A DNA stretch of 64,000 nt from Psychrobacter sp. APC 3426. Lineage in GTDB: Bacteria > Pseudomonadota > Gammaproteobacteria > Pseudomonadales > Moraxellaceae. The notes below the pieces were generated by a model. That model did no database searches, was not told where the DNA came from, and was given only the letters and a program-made list of their open reading frames with translations. Positions 20,755-29,760 of this stretch are shown here, in pieces (position 1 is the stretch's first letter; every line of letters starts with the position of its first letter). A program made the position numbers and the translations under genes. Location: assembly GCF_030408035.1 (NCBI RefSeq), contig NZ_JASDCF010000015.1:1-64000 (forward strand). The letters are read 5' to 3'.

Positions 20755-23160
20755 ATGAAAATTAGCGAACAGTGGCTACGTCAGTGGGTAAATCCAAACA
20801 ATAGCAGTGAGCAATTGGCCGAACAACTCACGATGGCAGGGCTTGAGATTGACGATCGCTTTGCGGTTGCCCGTGCCTTTAGTGGTGTGGTCGTCGGTGA
20901 AGTCATTAGCGTTGAGCAACATCCAGATGCTGATAAGCTGCGCGTCACGCAGGTTAATATTGGTGCCGCTGAGCCGCTACAAATTGTTTGCGGTGCGCCC
21001 AATGTGACTGTCGGTATGAAAGCACCCGTTGCTACCGTTGGTGCCGTATTGCCAAGTGATGACAAGAAAGGCTTTAAAATTAAAAATGGCAACCTACGCG
21101 GTGTGGCATCTAATGGTATGCTTTGCGGTGCCTCTGAAATTGATTTGGTTGACGATATCGATGGTCTGCTTGAGCTACCAGCTGATGCGCCAGTCGGTAC
21201 TGATATCCGTGAATACTTAGGCTTAGACAATCAGATATTGGATATCTCCATCACCCCAAACCGTGGTGACTGTTTTAGCGTCCGCGGTATTGCGCGCGAG
21301 ATATCAGTCATCAATGATTTACCGATGCAAATGCCCGAGATTCCTGCCAATCTAGCAGCTACTGATAACAGCGCAACACCAGCGGTGACAGTGAATGCGG
21401 TTGAGGCTTGCCCACGCTATTTACTACAGTCGATTAGCAATATTGATCGTAGCATCGATACACCAAAGTGGATGCAAGATGCGCTAGTCCATTCAGGGCT
21501 ACGTTCACACAACTTCTTGGTTGATGTGACTAACTATGTGTTGATGGAATTGGGTCAGCCGTTACATGCGTTTGATGCCGATACCATTGTTGGTGATATC
21601 GTCGTACGTTTGGCAGAGCCTAGCGAGACCATTACCTTATTAAATGAGCAAACCATTACTTTAACCGGTGATGAATTGGTCATTGCTGATGATAAAAGTG
21701 CACTTGCACTTGCCGGAATTATGGGCGGTCAGCGTAGTAGCGTGACTGATAGCACGACCAATATTGTATTAGAGAGTGCTTTCTTTAGCCCATTGGCTAT
21801 TGCTGCGCGCGCACGCCGTTTTGGTTTGCATACCGACGCCTCACAACGTTTTGAGCGTGGCGTGGACTTTGAATTACCAGAGTTAGCGTTGGCACGTGCT
21901 ACTGACTTGATTACCAGTGTCACGGGCTCTCAAGCAGGGCAAATAGTAAAAGCAGAAAGTAGCGATAACCTGCCAGCACGTGCGCCCATTACCTTGCCAA
22001 TTACTAAAGTTCGTGATGTCATCGGTATTGAGATTGAACCAGCAGTGATGGTGCGTATCTTGAATCAATTAGGCTTTGCAGTAGAACAGCAAGCGGATAG
22101 CCTTATTTGTACACCGCCATCATATCGCTTTGATATGAGTATCAAAGAAGACCTCATCGAAGAGATTGCCCGTATCTATGGCTATGACAATATTCCAAGC
22201 GTCTTGCCACATTTGCAAGTCAGTATGGATTATGAGGATACCGCAGACTTGACACATGAAATGAAGCTGGCATTGGTCAATAATGGTTATATGGAAGCAA
22301 TCAGCTTTAGCTTCAGTGATGCAAAAATAGAAGCATTGCTCGATGATAAAGCACTAGGGGAAGTGTTGGCACTGGCCAATCCTATCTCAAGTGACTTGGC
22401 GGTGATGCGCCGTACTCTATTATCGAGTTTATTGCCTTGTGTGCAATACAACCTCAATCGTCAGCAGCCACGTGTCCGTTTCTTTGAGACGGGTCTAAGT
22501 TTTGTCGGTCAAAGCATTAGTGATTTGGTACAAACGCCTAGTATTGCTTTGGTAGCAGTCGGTAATGTTTGGGACGAGCAAGCGTATCAAAATCGTGCGT
22601 TAGACTTTTATGACCTCAAAAACGACATTGAGCAGTTGTTACCTGCACAAATCGACAGTGCGCGTATCCGCTATGAGCGTAGTGCGCTTGCTTTCTTGCA
22701 TCCGGGGCAGAGTGCCAAACTCTATATCGATGATGAGTATGTCGGTTGGTTGGGTCAACTGCATCCTAACACGGCTAAACAGTTGGATCTGCCAGCCACG
22801 TGGGTTGCTCAATTATCACTGGCACCTTTACTGGCCCTCGTGCGTGAGCAACATGCCATTACTACCCCAGGTAAATTTCCACAAGTACGTCGCGATATCG
22901 CCATCTTGGTAGACAGCGACATCAGCTTACAGAGATTAGAGTCAACGATACGTGCTGCGGCAGGTGAGCTGTTGACTGATTTATGGCTATTTGATGTTTA
23001 CCAAGGCGATAAAGTACCGACCGGTCAGCGTTCACTAGCTTTTGCTCTAGTATGGCAGGACAGCACGCAGACATTATCTGATGAAGCAGTGAAAACTGCC
23101 ACTGATAAGGTGGTACAAGCACTAACCGAGCAGCACTCTGCCCAGTTGCGCGATAGCTAA
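20755..23160 (+). CDS. pheT: phenylalanine--tRNA ligase beta subunit
   Basis: The 801-residue editing and tRNA-binding subunit has the tRNA-binding OB domain (VVVGEVISVEQHPDADKLRVTQV, about 40-150), the B3/B4 editing domain, B5 (about 400-475), the inactive class II core (about 480-690) and the C-terminal anticodon-binding FDX-ACB domain (KFPQVRRDIAILVD...LFDVYQG). Length matches E. coli PheT (795). ihfA lies 245 bases downstream, the order seen in enterobacteria. Confidence 0.97.
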   Translation: MKISEQWLRQWVNPNNSSEQLAEQLTMAGLEIDDRFAVARAFSGVVVGEVISVEQHPDADKLRVTQVNIGAAEPLQIVCGAPNVTVGMKAPVATVGAVLPSDDKKGFKIKNGNLRGVASNGMLCGASEIDLVDDIDGLLELPADAPVGTDIREYLGLDNQILDISITPNRGDCFSVRGIAREISVINDLPMQMPEIPANLAATDNSATPAVTVNAVEACPRYLLQSISNIDRSIDTPKWMQDALVHSGLRSHNFLVDVTNYVLMELGQPLHAFDADTIVGDIVVRLAEPSETITLLNEQTITLTGDELVIADDKSALALAGIMGGQRSSVTDSTTNIVLESAFFSPLAIAARARRFGLHTDASQRFERGVDFELPELALARATDLITSVTGSQAGQIVKAESSDNLPARAPITLPITKVRDVIGIEIEPAVMVRILNQLGFAVEQQADSLICTPPSYRFDMSIKEDLIEEIARIYGYDNIPSVLPHLQVSMDYEDTADLTHEMKLALVNNGYMEAISFSFSDAKIEALLDDKALGEVLALANPISSDLAVMRRTLLSSLLPCVQYNLNRQQPRVRFFETGLSFVGQSISDLVQTPSIALVAVGNVWDEQAYQNRALDFYDLKNDIEQLLPAQIDSARIRYERSALAFLHPGQSAKLYIDDEYVGWLGQLHPNTAKQLDLPATWVAQLSLAPLLALVREQHAITTPGKFPQVRRDIAILVDSDISLQRLESTIRAAAGELLTDLWLFDVYQGDKVPTGQRSLAFALVWQDSTQTLSDEAVKTATDKVVQALTEQHSAQLRDS

Positions 23161-23180
23161 TATTTAATACTGACAATAAA

Positions 23181-23220
23181 CAATGCTCTGTAGCCTCATA
23201 GGTGGCGCTACAGAGCATTG
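23181..23220. repeat. long perfect hairpin after pheT
   Basis: CAATGCTCTGTAGC (23181-23194) pairs perfectly with its complement at 23207-23220 around a 12-base loop. There is no T run on either side, so it may protect mRNA 3' ends or be a weak terminator rather than a standard one. Confidence 0.6.
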
Positions 23221-23405
23221 CTATTTATAAAAATTATTATTCTCTAGAGTTTTTATTGATAAAACAAGTTAAGTGGTTATTAATAAAGGATTTAATTTAG
23301 ACTTTATTAAAAAAGGTGACAAAAAACCTTTATAATAACCAACATCAACCCTCATACCGCTAAACCATGATATTCGACATCACGACATAGCATAGGAGTC
23401 GTACT

Positions 23406-23705
23406 GTGAGCACCTTAACCAAATCTGACATGATTGAGCATTTGATGAGTCATCTTAACCTAACACGCCAAGAAGGCCGTTGTTTGGTAGAGAATTTCTT
23501 TGATGAATTGTCAGAGAGTTTGATTGACGGCAAAGAGGTCAAGCTTTCAGGCTTTGGCAACTTTGAGCTTAAAGATAAAAATAGCCGTCCTGGGCGTAAT
23601 CCAAAGACTGGTGAGCCTGTTGCTGTGTCTGCGCGCCGCGTGGTCACCTTTAAAACGGGACAAAAATTTCGTCAACAGGTTGATGAGCGATTATTTGATG
23701 CCTAA
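23406..23705 (+). CDS. ihfA: integration host factor subunit alpha
   Basis: IHF bends DNA sharply at specific sites. The 99 residues follow the HU/IHF fold, with [24 protein letters not shown] containing the beta-arm and its Pro that intercalates, and a start [13 protein letters not shown] typical of IhfA. The start codon is GTG at 23406, supported by AGGAG seven bases upstream. TATAAT at 23331-23336 is a candidate -10 for its own promoter. Confidence 0.96.
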   Translation: MSTLTKSDMIEHLMSHLNLTRQEGRCLVENFFDELSESLIDGKEVKLSGFGNFELKDKNSRPGRNPKTGEPVAVSARRVVTFKTGQKFRQQVDERLFDA

Positions 23706-23943
23706 AGCAGAACATATTTGTTTGCATTAATGATAGGCACGCGACGTTTTTTTAGACTTAAACATGTCGAGGTTTAAATATGTGCAAACGTAGGTGCTTT
23801 TGGCTGCTCTGTGATTACTCTAAGAGTATAAGAGCATTCAACGGTTCAAAAGATAAGTGATGGCTGGCTTACCTATGCATAAGGAGGTCAGTGGATATCA
23901 TGCATTGGCTTGTCACTGATTCACTATCATAAATTGCAGGCAT

Positions 23944-23974
23944 AAAAAAAGAGAGCATAGGCTCTCTTTTTTTT
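23944..23974. terminator. bidirectional terminator between ihfA and the small lipoprotein gene
   Basis: AAAAAAGAGAGC pairs with GCTCTCTTTTTT around an ATAG loop, with A and T runs on the two sides. Confidence 0.9.
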
Positions 23975-24003
23975 ACTACAGTGTTTATTGTATAAACAAT
24001 AAA

Positions 24004-24366
24004 TTACTGAGCTTCTTCAACTACAACAACTTCGTCAGCTGCGTCTACAGCAGCAGTATCAGTTTCGCTAGCTACGTCTACGCTAGTAGTAGTACCGTCT
24101 ACAGGAACTTCAGCGTCCATTTCGTCGGTAGCAGTCGCAGCTTGTGCTTCAGCGATGTCAGCTTCAGCATCAGCAACAGCAGCTTCAGCGTCAGCAGAAA
24201 CAACTTCGCCTTCAGCAGCAGCTTCGTTTAGCTCTTCAGAAGCATCTTGCACTTCTTCTTGCGCGTCAGATAAATCTTCAGCAGCGTTTTCAGTGTTACT
24301 GTCACAGGCAGTTAGGCCCATAGATGCAGTCATGATACCAGCAAGAGCAAGTAATTTAAGATTCAT
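24004..24366 (-). CDS. small acidic Ala/Glu/Asp-rich lipoprotein
   Basis: The 120-residue product has a lipoprotein signal peptide (MNLKLLALAGIMTASMGLTAC) with the lipobox cysteine at residue 21. The mature part is extremely acidic and alanine-rich, with AEAAVADAEADIAEA-type helical repeats and a VVVVEE tail. I recognise no named family; it may be a surface-anchored acidic coiled coil. GGAG lies eight bases before the ATG. It is monocistronic and ends at the terminator shared with ihfA. Confidence 0.75.
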   Translation of the reverse strand: MNLKLLALAGIMTASMGLTACDSNTENAAEDLSDAQEEVQDASEELNEAAAEGEVVSADAEAAVADAEADIAEAQAATATDEMDAEVPVDGTTTSVDVASETDTAAVDAADEVVVVEEAQ

Positions 24367-24532
24367 AGTATTTTCTCCGGAAAAATGAAATGAGCAGTAG
24401 CAGCAACAAAGGTCGAAGTCCGAGATGTCTCAGAGTTCAACTAGTCTTAGTTACAGCTACTCAGCTTTCACGCATTCTATATGGTTTCTTTCTAAATGGA
24501 AAGAGGCTGTACAATTAAGTAACAATAAAAAT

Positions 24533-24550
24533 TGTAAAATTAATTTTACA
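24533..24550. promoter_or_regulatory. perfect 18-base palindrome matching the TyrR box pattern
   Basis: The sequence TGTAAAATTAATTTTACA is fully self-complementary and fits TGTAAA-N6-TTTACA, the consensus for TyrR/PhhR-type regulators. It lies 167 bases upstream of the lipoprotein gene and 326 bases upstream of the peptidase gene. Confidence 0.45.
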
Positions 24551-24728
24551 TTTGACGTTTATTATAACTATTAATACAACAAGCCATATTTATATACGTA
24601 TAATCGATAAAACAGAGCCATTTTAAGAGCTTAGCAGCCATTTTGATGTCTGTTATCTGTTGAAATCGTGTGACTTATTTTTATTAAATTTAATAAAGAT
24701 GATGCAAAATAGGCATTAATACTATAGG

Positions 24729-24758
24729 TCATGTTCTCGATTCAATCGATCATGTTCT
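24729..24758. repeat. palindrome flanked by direct repeats
   Basis: TCATGTTCT occurs at 24729-24737 and again at 24750-24758; between them TCGATT-C-AATCGA is a perfect palindrome. The arrangement suggests an operator upstream of the zinc peptidase gene, but no regulator is identifiable. Confidence 0.4.
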
Positions 24759-24875
24759 AAAGAGGCTAAAAAATGGCTCACGTATGAACCATAAAATCAA
24801 GGGATTGATATCGCACTATATCGAAGTCTTATAATACAAATAGTTATGTAATTATTATGTTTGAAGGAGAAGGTT

Positions 24876-25766
24876 ATGAAATGGCAAGGTAGAAGAGGTA
24901 GCTCCAACGTTCGCTCTAGTAAAGGCGGCGGCAAGATGATTGGTGGCGGTATCGGTGGTATTATTATCGCAGGTATTTTGTGGTTGGTTTTTGGCGTCAA
25001 TCCGATGACGGCTTTACAAACAGGTCAGGTCGTAGCAGGCGGAGGAAGTAGTGGCAGCGCCACCGAACCTGCCACTGCGACGGATCGTGATACCCAGTTT
25101 GTAAAAGTGGTATTAGCCGATACAGAAGAAGTTTGGCATCAGATATTTAATGAAGCAGGCAGCACTTATAAAGAACCATCATTGATTTTGTTTAACGGTC
25201 AAGTCAGCTCAGCTTGTGGTAGTGCCAGTTCTGCAACAGGACCGTTTTACTGTCCGGGCGATCAGACAGTGTATCTAGATACGTCTTTTTTCGTAGAAAT
25301 GCGTCAAAATCTTGGTATCGCAGGTGATCAGCAGGGTTCAGGTAGTCAAGATAACGAAGGTAAGGCAGGTGACTTTGCACAAGCTTATGTCATCTCGCAT
25401 GAGGTCGGTCATCATGTGCAAACCCTATTAGGTATCACGCAACAAGTGGGTGAAGCCAGTCGTCAAGTTACCCGTGCAGAGGCCAATAAATTATCGGTGT
25501 TACAGGAGCTACAAGCGGACTGCTTCGCTGGTGTTTGGGCGCAGCGTAATCAAGAGCGTGTACAGTTTTTAGAAGCGGGCGATATCGATGAAGCCATCAA
25601 TGCTGCTGGTCAAATCGGTGATGATCGTTTAGCACGTGCGAGTGGTGGTGCGGTAGTGCCTGATAACTTTACGCATGGTACTAGCCAACAGCGTGTGCAA
25701 TGGTTCACACGTGGTTTAGAGAGTGGCAACGTGCAATCTTGCGATACGTTTAGCGGTGCTTTGTAA
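24876..25766 (+). CDS. YpfJ-type neutral zinc metallopeptidase
   Basis: The 296-residue product belongs to the putative neutral zinc metallopeptidase family (YpfJ, PF04228). A basic, glycine-rich N-terminus (MKWQGRRGSSNVRSSKGGG) leads to one membrane segment at about 21-40, then a periplasmic domain with SLILFNGQVSSACG.A....GPFYCPGDQTVYLD and the HEVGHH zinc motif at 175-180; ELQADCFAGVWA follows and supplies a third ligand. The substrate is not known. The ATG at 24876 has AAGGAG just upstream; the TTG at 24861 is not needed. Confidence 0.9.
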   Translation: MKWQGRRGSSNVRSSKGGGKMIGGGIGGIIIAGILWLVFGVNPMTALQTGQVVAGGGSSGSATEPATATDRDTQFVKVVLADTEEVWHQIFNEAGSTYKEPSLILFNGQVSSACGSASSATGPFYCPGDQTVYLDTSFFVEMRQNLGIAGDQQGSGSQDNEGKAGDFAQAYVISHEVGHHVQTLLGITQQVGEASRQVTRAEANKLSVLQELQADCFAGVWAQRNQERVQFLEAGDIDEAINAAGQIGDDRLARASGGAVVPDNFTHGTSQQRVQWFTRGLESGNVQSCDTFSGAL

Positions 25767-25799
25767 AATTTATTTTTAGTTATAAAAACATTCAAGCAC

Positions 25800-25833
25800 A
25801 AAAAAGCCTGCAATCAATTGCAGGCCTTTCTTT
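25800..25833. terminator. bidirectional terminator between the zinc peptidase and the glycine-zipper gene
   Basis: GCCTGCAA pairs with TTGCAGGC around a TCAA loop; an A run on the left and CTTTCTTT on the right serve both convergent genes. Confidence 0.85.
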
Positions 25834-25863
25834 AGCTATCTAAAGGACAGCGATATAAATAAG

Positions 25864-26103
25864 TTATCTGGTCTGGTCTAGGATATATGCACCAGCGCCA
25901 CCAACTGCAGCACCACCAAGTGCGCCACGAGCGATGTCTTTACTGTCGCCACCACTTCTGATAAGTGCACCAGCAGCAGCACCAGCAGCAGCACCTTTAG
26001 CGGTGTTGTTCAAACCAGTGTTGTATCCGTTAGTTGCACAGCCACCCATGATAAGTGCTGAGCTAGTAAGAGCAGTCATTGCAATCGTTTTAGCAAGTTT
26101 CAT
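25864..26103 (-). CDS. glycine-zipper lipoprotein
   Basis: The 79 residues start with MKLAKTIAMTALTSSALIMGGC, a lipoprotein signal peptide with the lipobox Cys. The mature part has two glycine-zipper stretches (AKGAAAGAAAGALIRSGGD and ARGALGGAAVGGAGAYI), as in small outer-membrane SlyB/OsmB-like proteins. The role is probably envelope-structural; no specific function is known. AGGTGA is close to the ATG at 26103; an earlier in-frame ATG at 26142 is less likely. Confidence 0.82.
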   Translation of the reverse strand: MKLAKTIAMTALTSSALIMGGCATNGYNTGLNNTAKGAAAGAAAGALIRSGGDSKDIARGALGGAAVGGAGAYILDQTR

Positions 26104-26477
26104 ATTATCACCTATTAAGTCATCCAATTTAAAATACAACACCTTTAAAATACAATCTTTATGATATTTTCTAAGTATGTTCCACTACTGCCAATAATAG
26201 CCCGTTATCGATAGCCAACGCGTAGTAGAAACGCTAAGCTTTACAAGTGAGATGTAAACGATGTTTCCACACTGTATCGTTGGTAGGGCTTATGATGAGG
26301 ATTATTGTATTTCCCTCAATAGTAGGCTAACTGATATTGTCTAACCTGTAAACAGCAAAAAGACCGCCTGAGGGCAGTCTTCATGGTATATATATAGTTA
26401 ATAACTAATCAAAAACTATGATGCTGAGTGAGAAATGATAAGTAGTGCTGAGTAAATATAGCTCAGCGCTACGCAAA
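26104..26477. other. region between rho and the glycine-zipper gene
   Basis: It contains the rho terminator at 26355-26382 and otherwise no recognisable gene; the part above 26160 probably carries the promoter of the small lipoprotein gene. Confidence 0.5.
26355..26382 (-). terminator. intrinsic terminator of rho
   Basis: AAGACCGCC and GGCAGTCTT pair (one mismatch) around TGAG; the A run at 26357-26361 gives the T tract on the minus strand. Confidence 0.75.
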
Positions 26478-27746
26478 TTAATTCTGTGATTTACGCTTCA
26501 TTTGCTCAAAGAATTCATCGTTGGTCTTCGCTTCTTTTAGACGGTCTAACAAGAACTCAGTCGCTTGGACGCCATCCATCGGCTGTAGCAATTTACGTAA
26601 AATCCAAACCTTACGCAGTTTGTCTTCATCGAGTAGACGTTCTTCACGACGTGTACCAGATTTTTTGATATTAATTGCTGGGAAAACGCGTTTTTCGGCC
26701 AAATCACGTTCAAGCGTGATTTCTTGGTTGCCCGTACCTTTGAATTCTTCAAAGATAACGCTGTCCATCTTACTGCCCGTATCGATAAGCGCACTGGCAA
26801 TAATGGTCAAGCTGCCACCTTCTTCGACGTTACGTGCTGCACCGAAGAAACGCTTCGGACGCTCAAGGGCGTTGGCGTCTAGACCACCGGTCAATACTTT
26901 GCCTGATGACGGGATAACGGTGTTATAGGCGCGAGCAAGACGGGTAATAGAGTCAAGTAAAATGACCACGTCTTGCTTATGTTCAACCAAACGTTTGGCT
27001 TTTTCGATGACCATTTCAGCCACTTGCACATGACGCTGTGGTGGCTCATCAAAGGTCGAAGCAACCACTTCACCGCGTACCGTACGCTCCATCTCGGTCA
27101 CTTCTTCTGGGCGCTCATCAATCAGTAGAACGATTAGATAGCATTCAGGATTGTTACGAGTGATTGACTGTGCGATCGTTTGTAGCAGCATCGTTTTACC
27201 AGCTTTTGGCGGTGCGACGATGATAGAGCGCTGACCTTTACCAATCGGGGCAATCAGGTCAATAATACGACCAGTCAAGTCTTCGGTGGTACCATTACCA
27301 AGCTCAAGCTTTAACTGCTCTGTTGGAAATAATGGCGTTAAGTTTTCAAAGATAAGCTTATGGCGTGAGCGGTCTGGCGTATCAAAGTTGATTTCACCGA
27401 CCTTTAATAGCGCAAAATAACGCTCAGAATCTTTTGGTGGGCGAATCGTGCCAGCAATACTATCGCCAGTCTTTAAGCTAAAGCGGCGAATTTGGCTAGG
27501 GCTGACATAGATATCATCAGGGCCTGCTAAATAAGAGCCTTCTGATGAGCGCAAAAAGCCAAAACCATCAGGAAGAACCTCAAGCACGCCGTCGCCATAA
27601 ATGGCTTCACCGTTACGAGCATGGGTTTTAAGAATAGCAAAAACGATGTCTTGTTTACGGCTACGCGCCATATTATCAAGTCCCATTTCTTTGGCAATGG
27701 CCAAGAGCTCAGAGATTGATTTTTTCTTTAATTCAGTAAGATTCAT
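26478..27746 (-). CDS. rho: transcription termination factor Rho
   Basis: Rho is the hexameric RNA-dependent ATPase that ends untranslated transcripts. The 422 residues align with E. coli Rho (419) from the first codon ([15 protein letters not shown]), with the cold-shock-like RNA-binding domain (GFGFLRS...[13 protein letters not shown]), Walker A APPKAGKT at 178-185, the arginine-rich and Walker B region [16 protein letters not shown], the Q-loop GKVLTGGLD and the R-loop [12 protein letters not shown]. No Shine-Dalgarno is visible before the ATG. A long leader precedes it (see the promoter at 28104-28133); trxA lies upstream on the same strand, as in E. coli. Confidence 0.98.
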   Translation of the reverse strand: MNLTELKKKSISELLAIAKEMGLDNMARSRKQDIVFAILKTHARNGEAIYGDGVLEVLPDGFGFLRSSEGSYLAGPDDIYVSPSQIRRFSLKTGDSIAGTIRPPKDSERYFALLKVGEINFDTPDRSRHKLIFENLTPLFPTEQLKLELGNGTTEDLTGRIIDLIAPIGKGQRSIIVAPPKAGKTMLLQTIAQSITRNNPECYLIVLLIDERPEEVTEMERTVRGEVVASTFDEPPQRHVQVAEMVIEKAKRLVEHKQDVVILLDSITRLARAYNTVIPSSGKVLTGGLDANALERPKRFFGAARNVEEGGSLTIIASALIDTGSKMDSVIFEEFKGTGNQEITLERDLAEKRVFPAINIKKSGTRREERLLDEDKLRKVWILRKLLQPMDGVQATEFLLDRLKEAKTNDEFFEQMKRKSQN

Positions 27747-28103
27747 AGATAGGTCATTAGCAAGTGATCAGATGAGAGATGCCATTAGCAGCACAAGTCA
27801 CGACATTGATTAAAACAACGACAGTATGGCGATAGAGGGTGCGTGCACAGAGCGAGAATTTATGTAGTTTGGGTGTTGCATGTCAGCTTATGTACGCGTG
27901 GCAATGATAGCGTGCACGGCAATAAGAAGTAATGATAAAGAAGACCACATAAGAGTCTGCGTCAAAAACTCAATATCAGTAATTGTGTTTAGTCATTTCG
28001 TTCAGTAATGGTGTTTATAATGACGATTGTGTTTTTGTTGATAAACACGAGGAGAATAGCGACAAGATACTTAGGAAAACCGTTAGTTTTCTCTTGTCAG
28101 CAG

Positions 28104-28133
28104 ACTATACGGTCTTCACAATGGCATTGTCAA
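28104..28133 (-). promoter_or_regulatory. sigma-70 promoter of rho
   Basis: On the minus strand TTGACA (28133-28128) and TATAGT (28109-28104) are 18 bases apart, one of the best promoter matches in the window. Confidence 0.75.
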
Positions 28134-28185
28134 TAAATTTTGCCAAAAAAGTTGTATAATTGAGCTTTTTGCATAAAAAACAAGC

Positions 28186-28221
28186 AAAAAACCATTATCT
28201 CAGTCGGATAATGGTTTTTTT
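28186..28221. terminator. bidirectional terminator downstream of trxA
   Basis: AAAAAACCATTATC pairs with GATAATGGTTTTTT around a seven-base loop; the A run on the left forms the T tract for trxA on the minus strand. Confidence 0.9.
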
Positions 28222-28309
28222 GACTAGACTGTTGGTATTGCAAGTCCATTACTTTATAAAGCGGCTCACAGCAGAGTCATCGATGTGAGTATCGCTTTAT
28301 TTATAGTAC

Positions 28310-28636
28310 TTATAAATGCTTGTCTAATACTTTGGCCAGTTCCGCTTTTGGCTGTAGGCCCATCACTGAATCTACTTTTTCGCCGTCTTTGAAGACAAAT
28401 AGCGTTGGGATGTTGCGGATACCGAAACGGCTAGCCGCCTGCGGGTTGTTGTCCACGTCTACTTTGACGATTTTAACTTTACCTTGGTACTCAGTTGCTA
28501 GATCTTCTAAAATAGGAGCGATGGCTTTACAAGGACCACACCATGGTGCCCAGAAGTCTACTAGTACAGGTACGTCTGATTGTAGAACGTCTTGATCAAA
28601 GTCTGTGTCGGTAGTATGTACAATAAGGTCTGACAT
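28310..28636 (-). CDS. trxA: thioredoxin 1
   Basis: The 108-residue protein has the thioredoxin fold with the WCGPC redox motif (Cys33, Cys36), the buried Asp in VLVDFWAPW and the cis-Pro in [10 protein letters not shown]. It is the general dithiol reductant of the cytoplasm. An AGAGAG site precedes the ATG. It is upstream of rho on the same strand but separated by its own terminator. Confidence 0.97.
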   Translation of the reverse strand: MSDLIVHTTDTDFDQDVLQSDVPVLVDFWAPWCGPCKAIAPILEDLATEYQGKVKIVKVDVDNNPQAASRFGIRNIPTLFVFKDGEKVDSVMGLQPKAELAKVLDKHL

Positions 28637-28974
28637 AATTTTATCTCTCTTGTTTTATTATCTTTATCGCCGCCCATCAACTTATATATTGGTTTATTAA
28701 TAGAGTGATGAGCGACCAAAGAACGGTTTAGAAGTGGTGAAAATGTGCCATTATATTAACATGTTTGGTCAAAGTTGACAGATGCAGGCCGTTTAAATTG
28801 TTTAACAATTACTATTAACACAATGAATCGACACATAATGATACAGGTTATGGGTTATCTGTCACCTGACTGAAATGGCGGTAGAGAAATATCAATAACC
28901 AGTATCAATTACCAGTATCAATCAGTCTTAGTATTTATACCTATCAGTCTTAATCAATATAAGTAGTTAATTTT
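28637..28974. other. divergent region between trxA and the pseudouridine synthase gene
   Basis: No gene. On the minus strand TATAAT (28755-28750) is preceded at only 11 bases by TTGACC, a probable part of the trxA promoter region. Next to the right-hand gene are short direct repeats: ACCAGTATCAAT at 28898-28909 and 28911-28922, and ATCAGTCTTA at 28921-28930 and 28943-28952. Confidence 0.5.
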
Positions 28975-29688
28975 ATGCCCTTTACTGATGAAAAAGTCGC
29001 TGCCCTCAATGCTCAAGAAGATGCTTATCCGCTTGAGTTTTTTCAAACCTTTGCACAAGACATTACGGTCTATGAAGATGATGATATTTGGGTGGTTGAT
29101 AAGCCGGCCGGACTGTTAAGCGTTGATGGTAAGACGCTAAAGGTCAGTTTGCTGGCGCGGCTTGAACGTGCCAATCCTGCGGTTAAATTGATTCACCGTC
29201 TTGATATGGATACCTCAGGGCTGATTATTTTTGCCAAAAATGCCGCAGCACAAACCAATATCAGTAAGCAGTTCATCGAACGTTTGCCGCAAAAAAAATA
29301 CCAAGCGCGCGTTTTTGGTCAGTGGGAAAGTGTGGGCGCAACCGGCAAAATATCAGTGCCTGTACGCTATGAGCCTACTACCAAACCGCGTCATATCGTT
29401 GATCATGAATGGTCAAAGCATGCGCTTACGCTGTATGAGGTACTGGCTCATGAAACGTGCAGCGGTCAGACAGTCACGCGAGTGATGCTAAAGCCTGTTA
29501 CGGGCCGTAGCCATCAGCTACGAGTACACATGGTCCACGTCGGTCATGTGATGATTGGCGACCCTATTTATGCAGAAGGTGATGCATTGACAATCGCACC
29601 GAGACTGAATTTGCACGCACAGCAGCTACGCCTTAAACACCCGACATTGGGTGCATGGATGGACTGGGAAAGCCCAAGCCCTTTTTAA
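28975..29688 (+). CDS. rluA: RluA-family pseudouridine synthase
   Basis: The 237-residue protein lacks an S4 domain and matches E. coli RluA, which makes pseudouridine 746 in 23S rRNA and 32 in some tRNAs. Visible motifs are WVVDKPAGLLSVDG, the catalytic HRLDMDTSGL, KKYQARV and VMLKPVTGRSHQLRVHM, then GDPIYAEG and LNLHAQQLRL. It starts at ATG 28975 without a strong ribosome site. RluA is the best match, but other single-domain family members cannot be fully excluded. Confidence 0.87.
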   Translation: MPFTDEKVAALNAQEDAYPLEFFQTFAQDITVYEDDDIWVVDKPAGLLSVDGKTLKVSLLARLERANPAVKLIHRLDMDTSGLIIFAKNAAAQTNISKQFIERLPQKKYQARVFGQWESVGATGKISVPVRYEPTTKPRHIVDHEWSKHALTLYEVLAHETCSGQTVTRVMLKPVTGRSHQLRVHMVHVGHVMIGDPIYAEGDALTIAPRLNLHAQQLRLKHPTLGAWMDWESPSPF

Positions 29689-29760
29689 CTTCTTAAATGG
29701 GTATGTTTAAACAGACTTTAATTTATGCAAAACCCGTCATGCAAAAACAAGGATTGTATT

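Larger units (their letters stand above)
24367..24875. other. divergent control region between the acidic lipoprotein and the zinc peptidase
   Basis: About 500 AT-rich bases without a gene. It contains a perfect 18-base palindrome at 24533-24550 and, at 24729-24758, a 13-base palindrome flanked by direct repeats; both are listed separately. Confidence 0.6.
27747..28309 (-). other. trxA-rho intergenic region with long rho leader
   Basis: No gene. From the predicted start near 28096 the rho transcript would have about 350 untranslated bases. I see no convincing leader peptide. The trxA terminator lies just upstream of the rho promoter. Confidence 0.6.
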
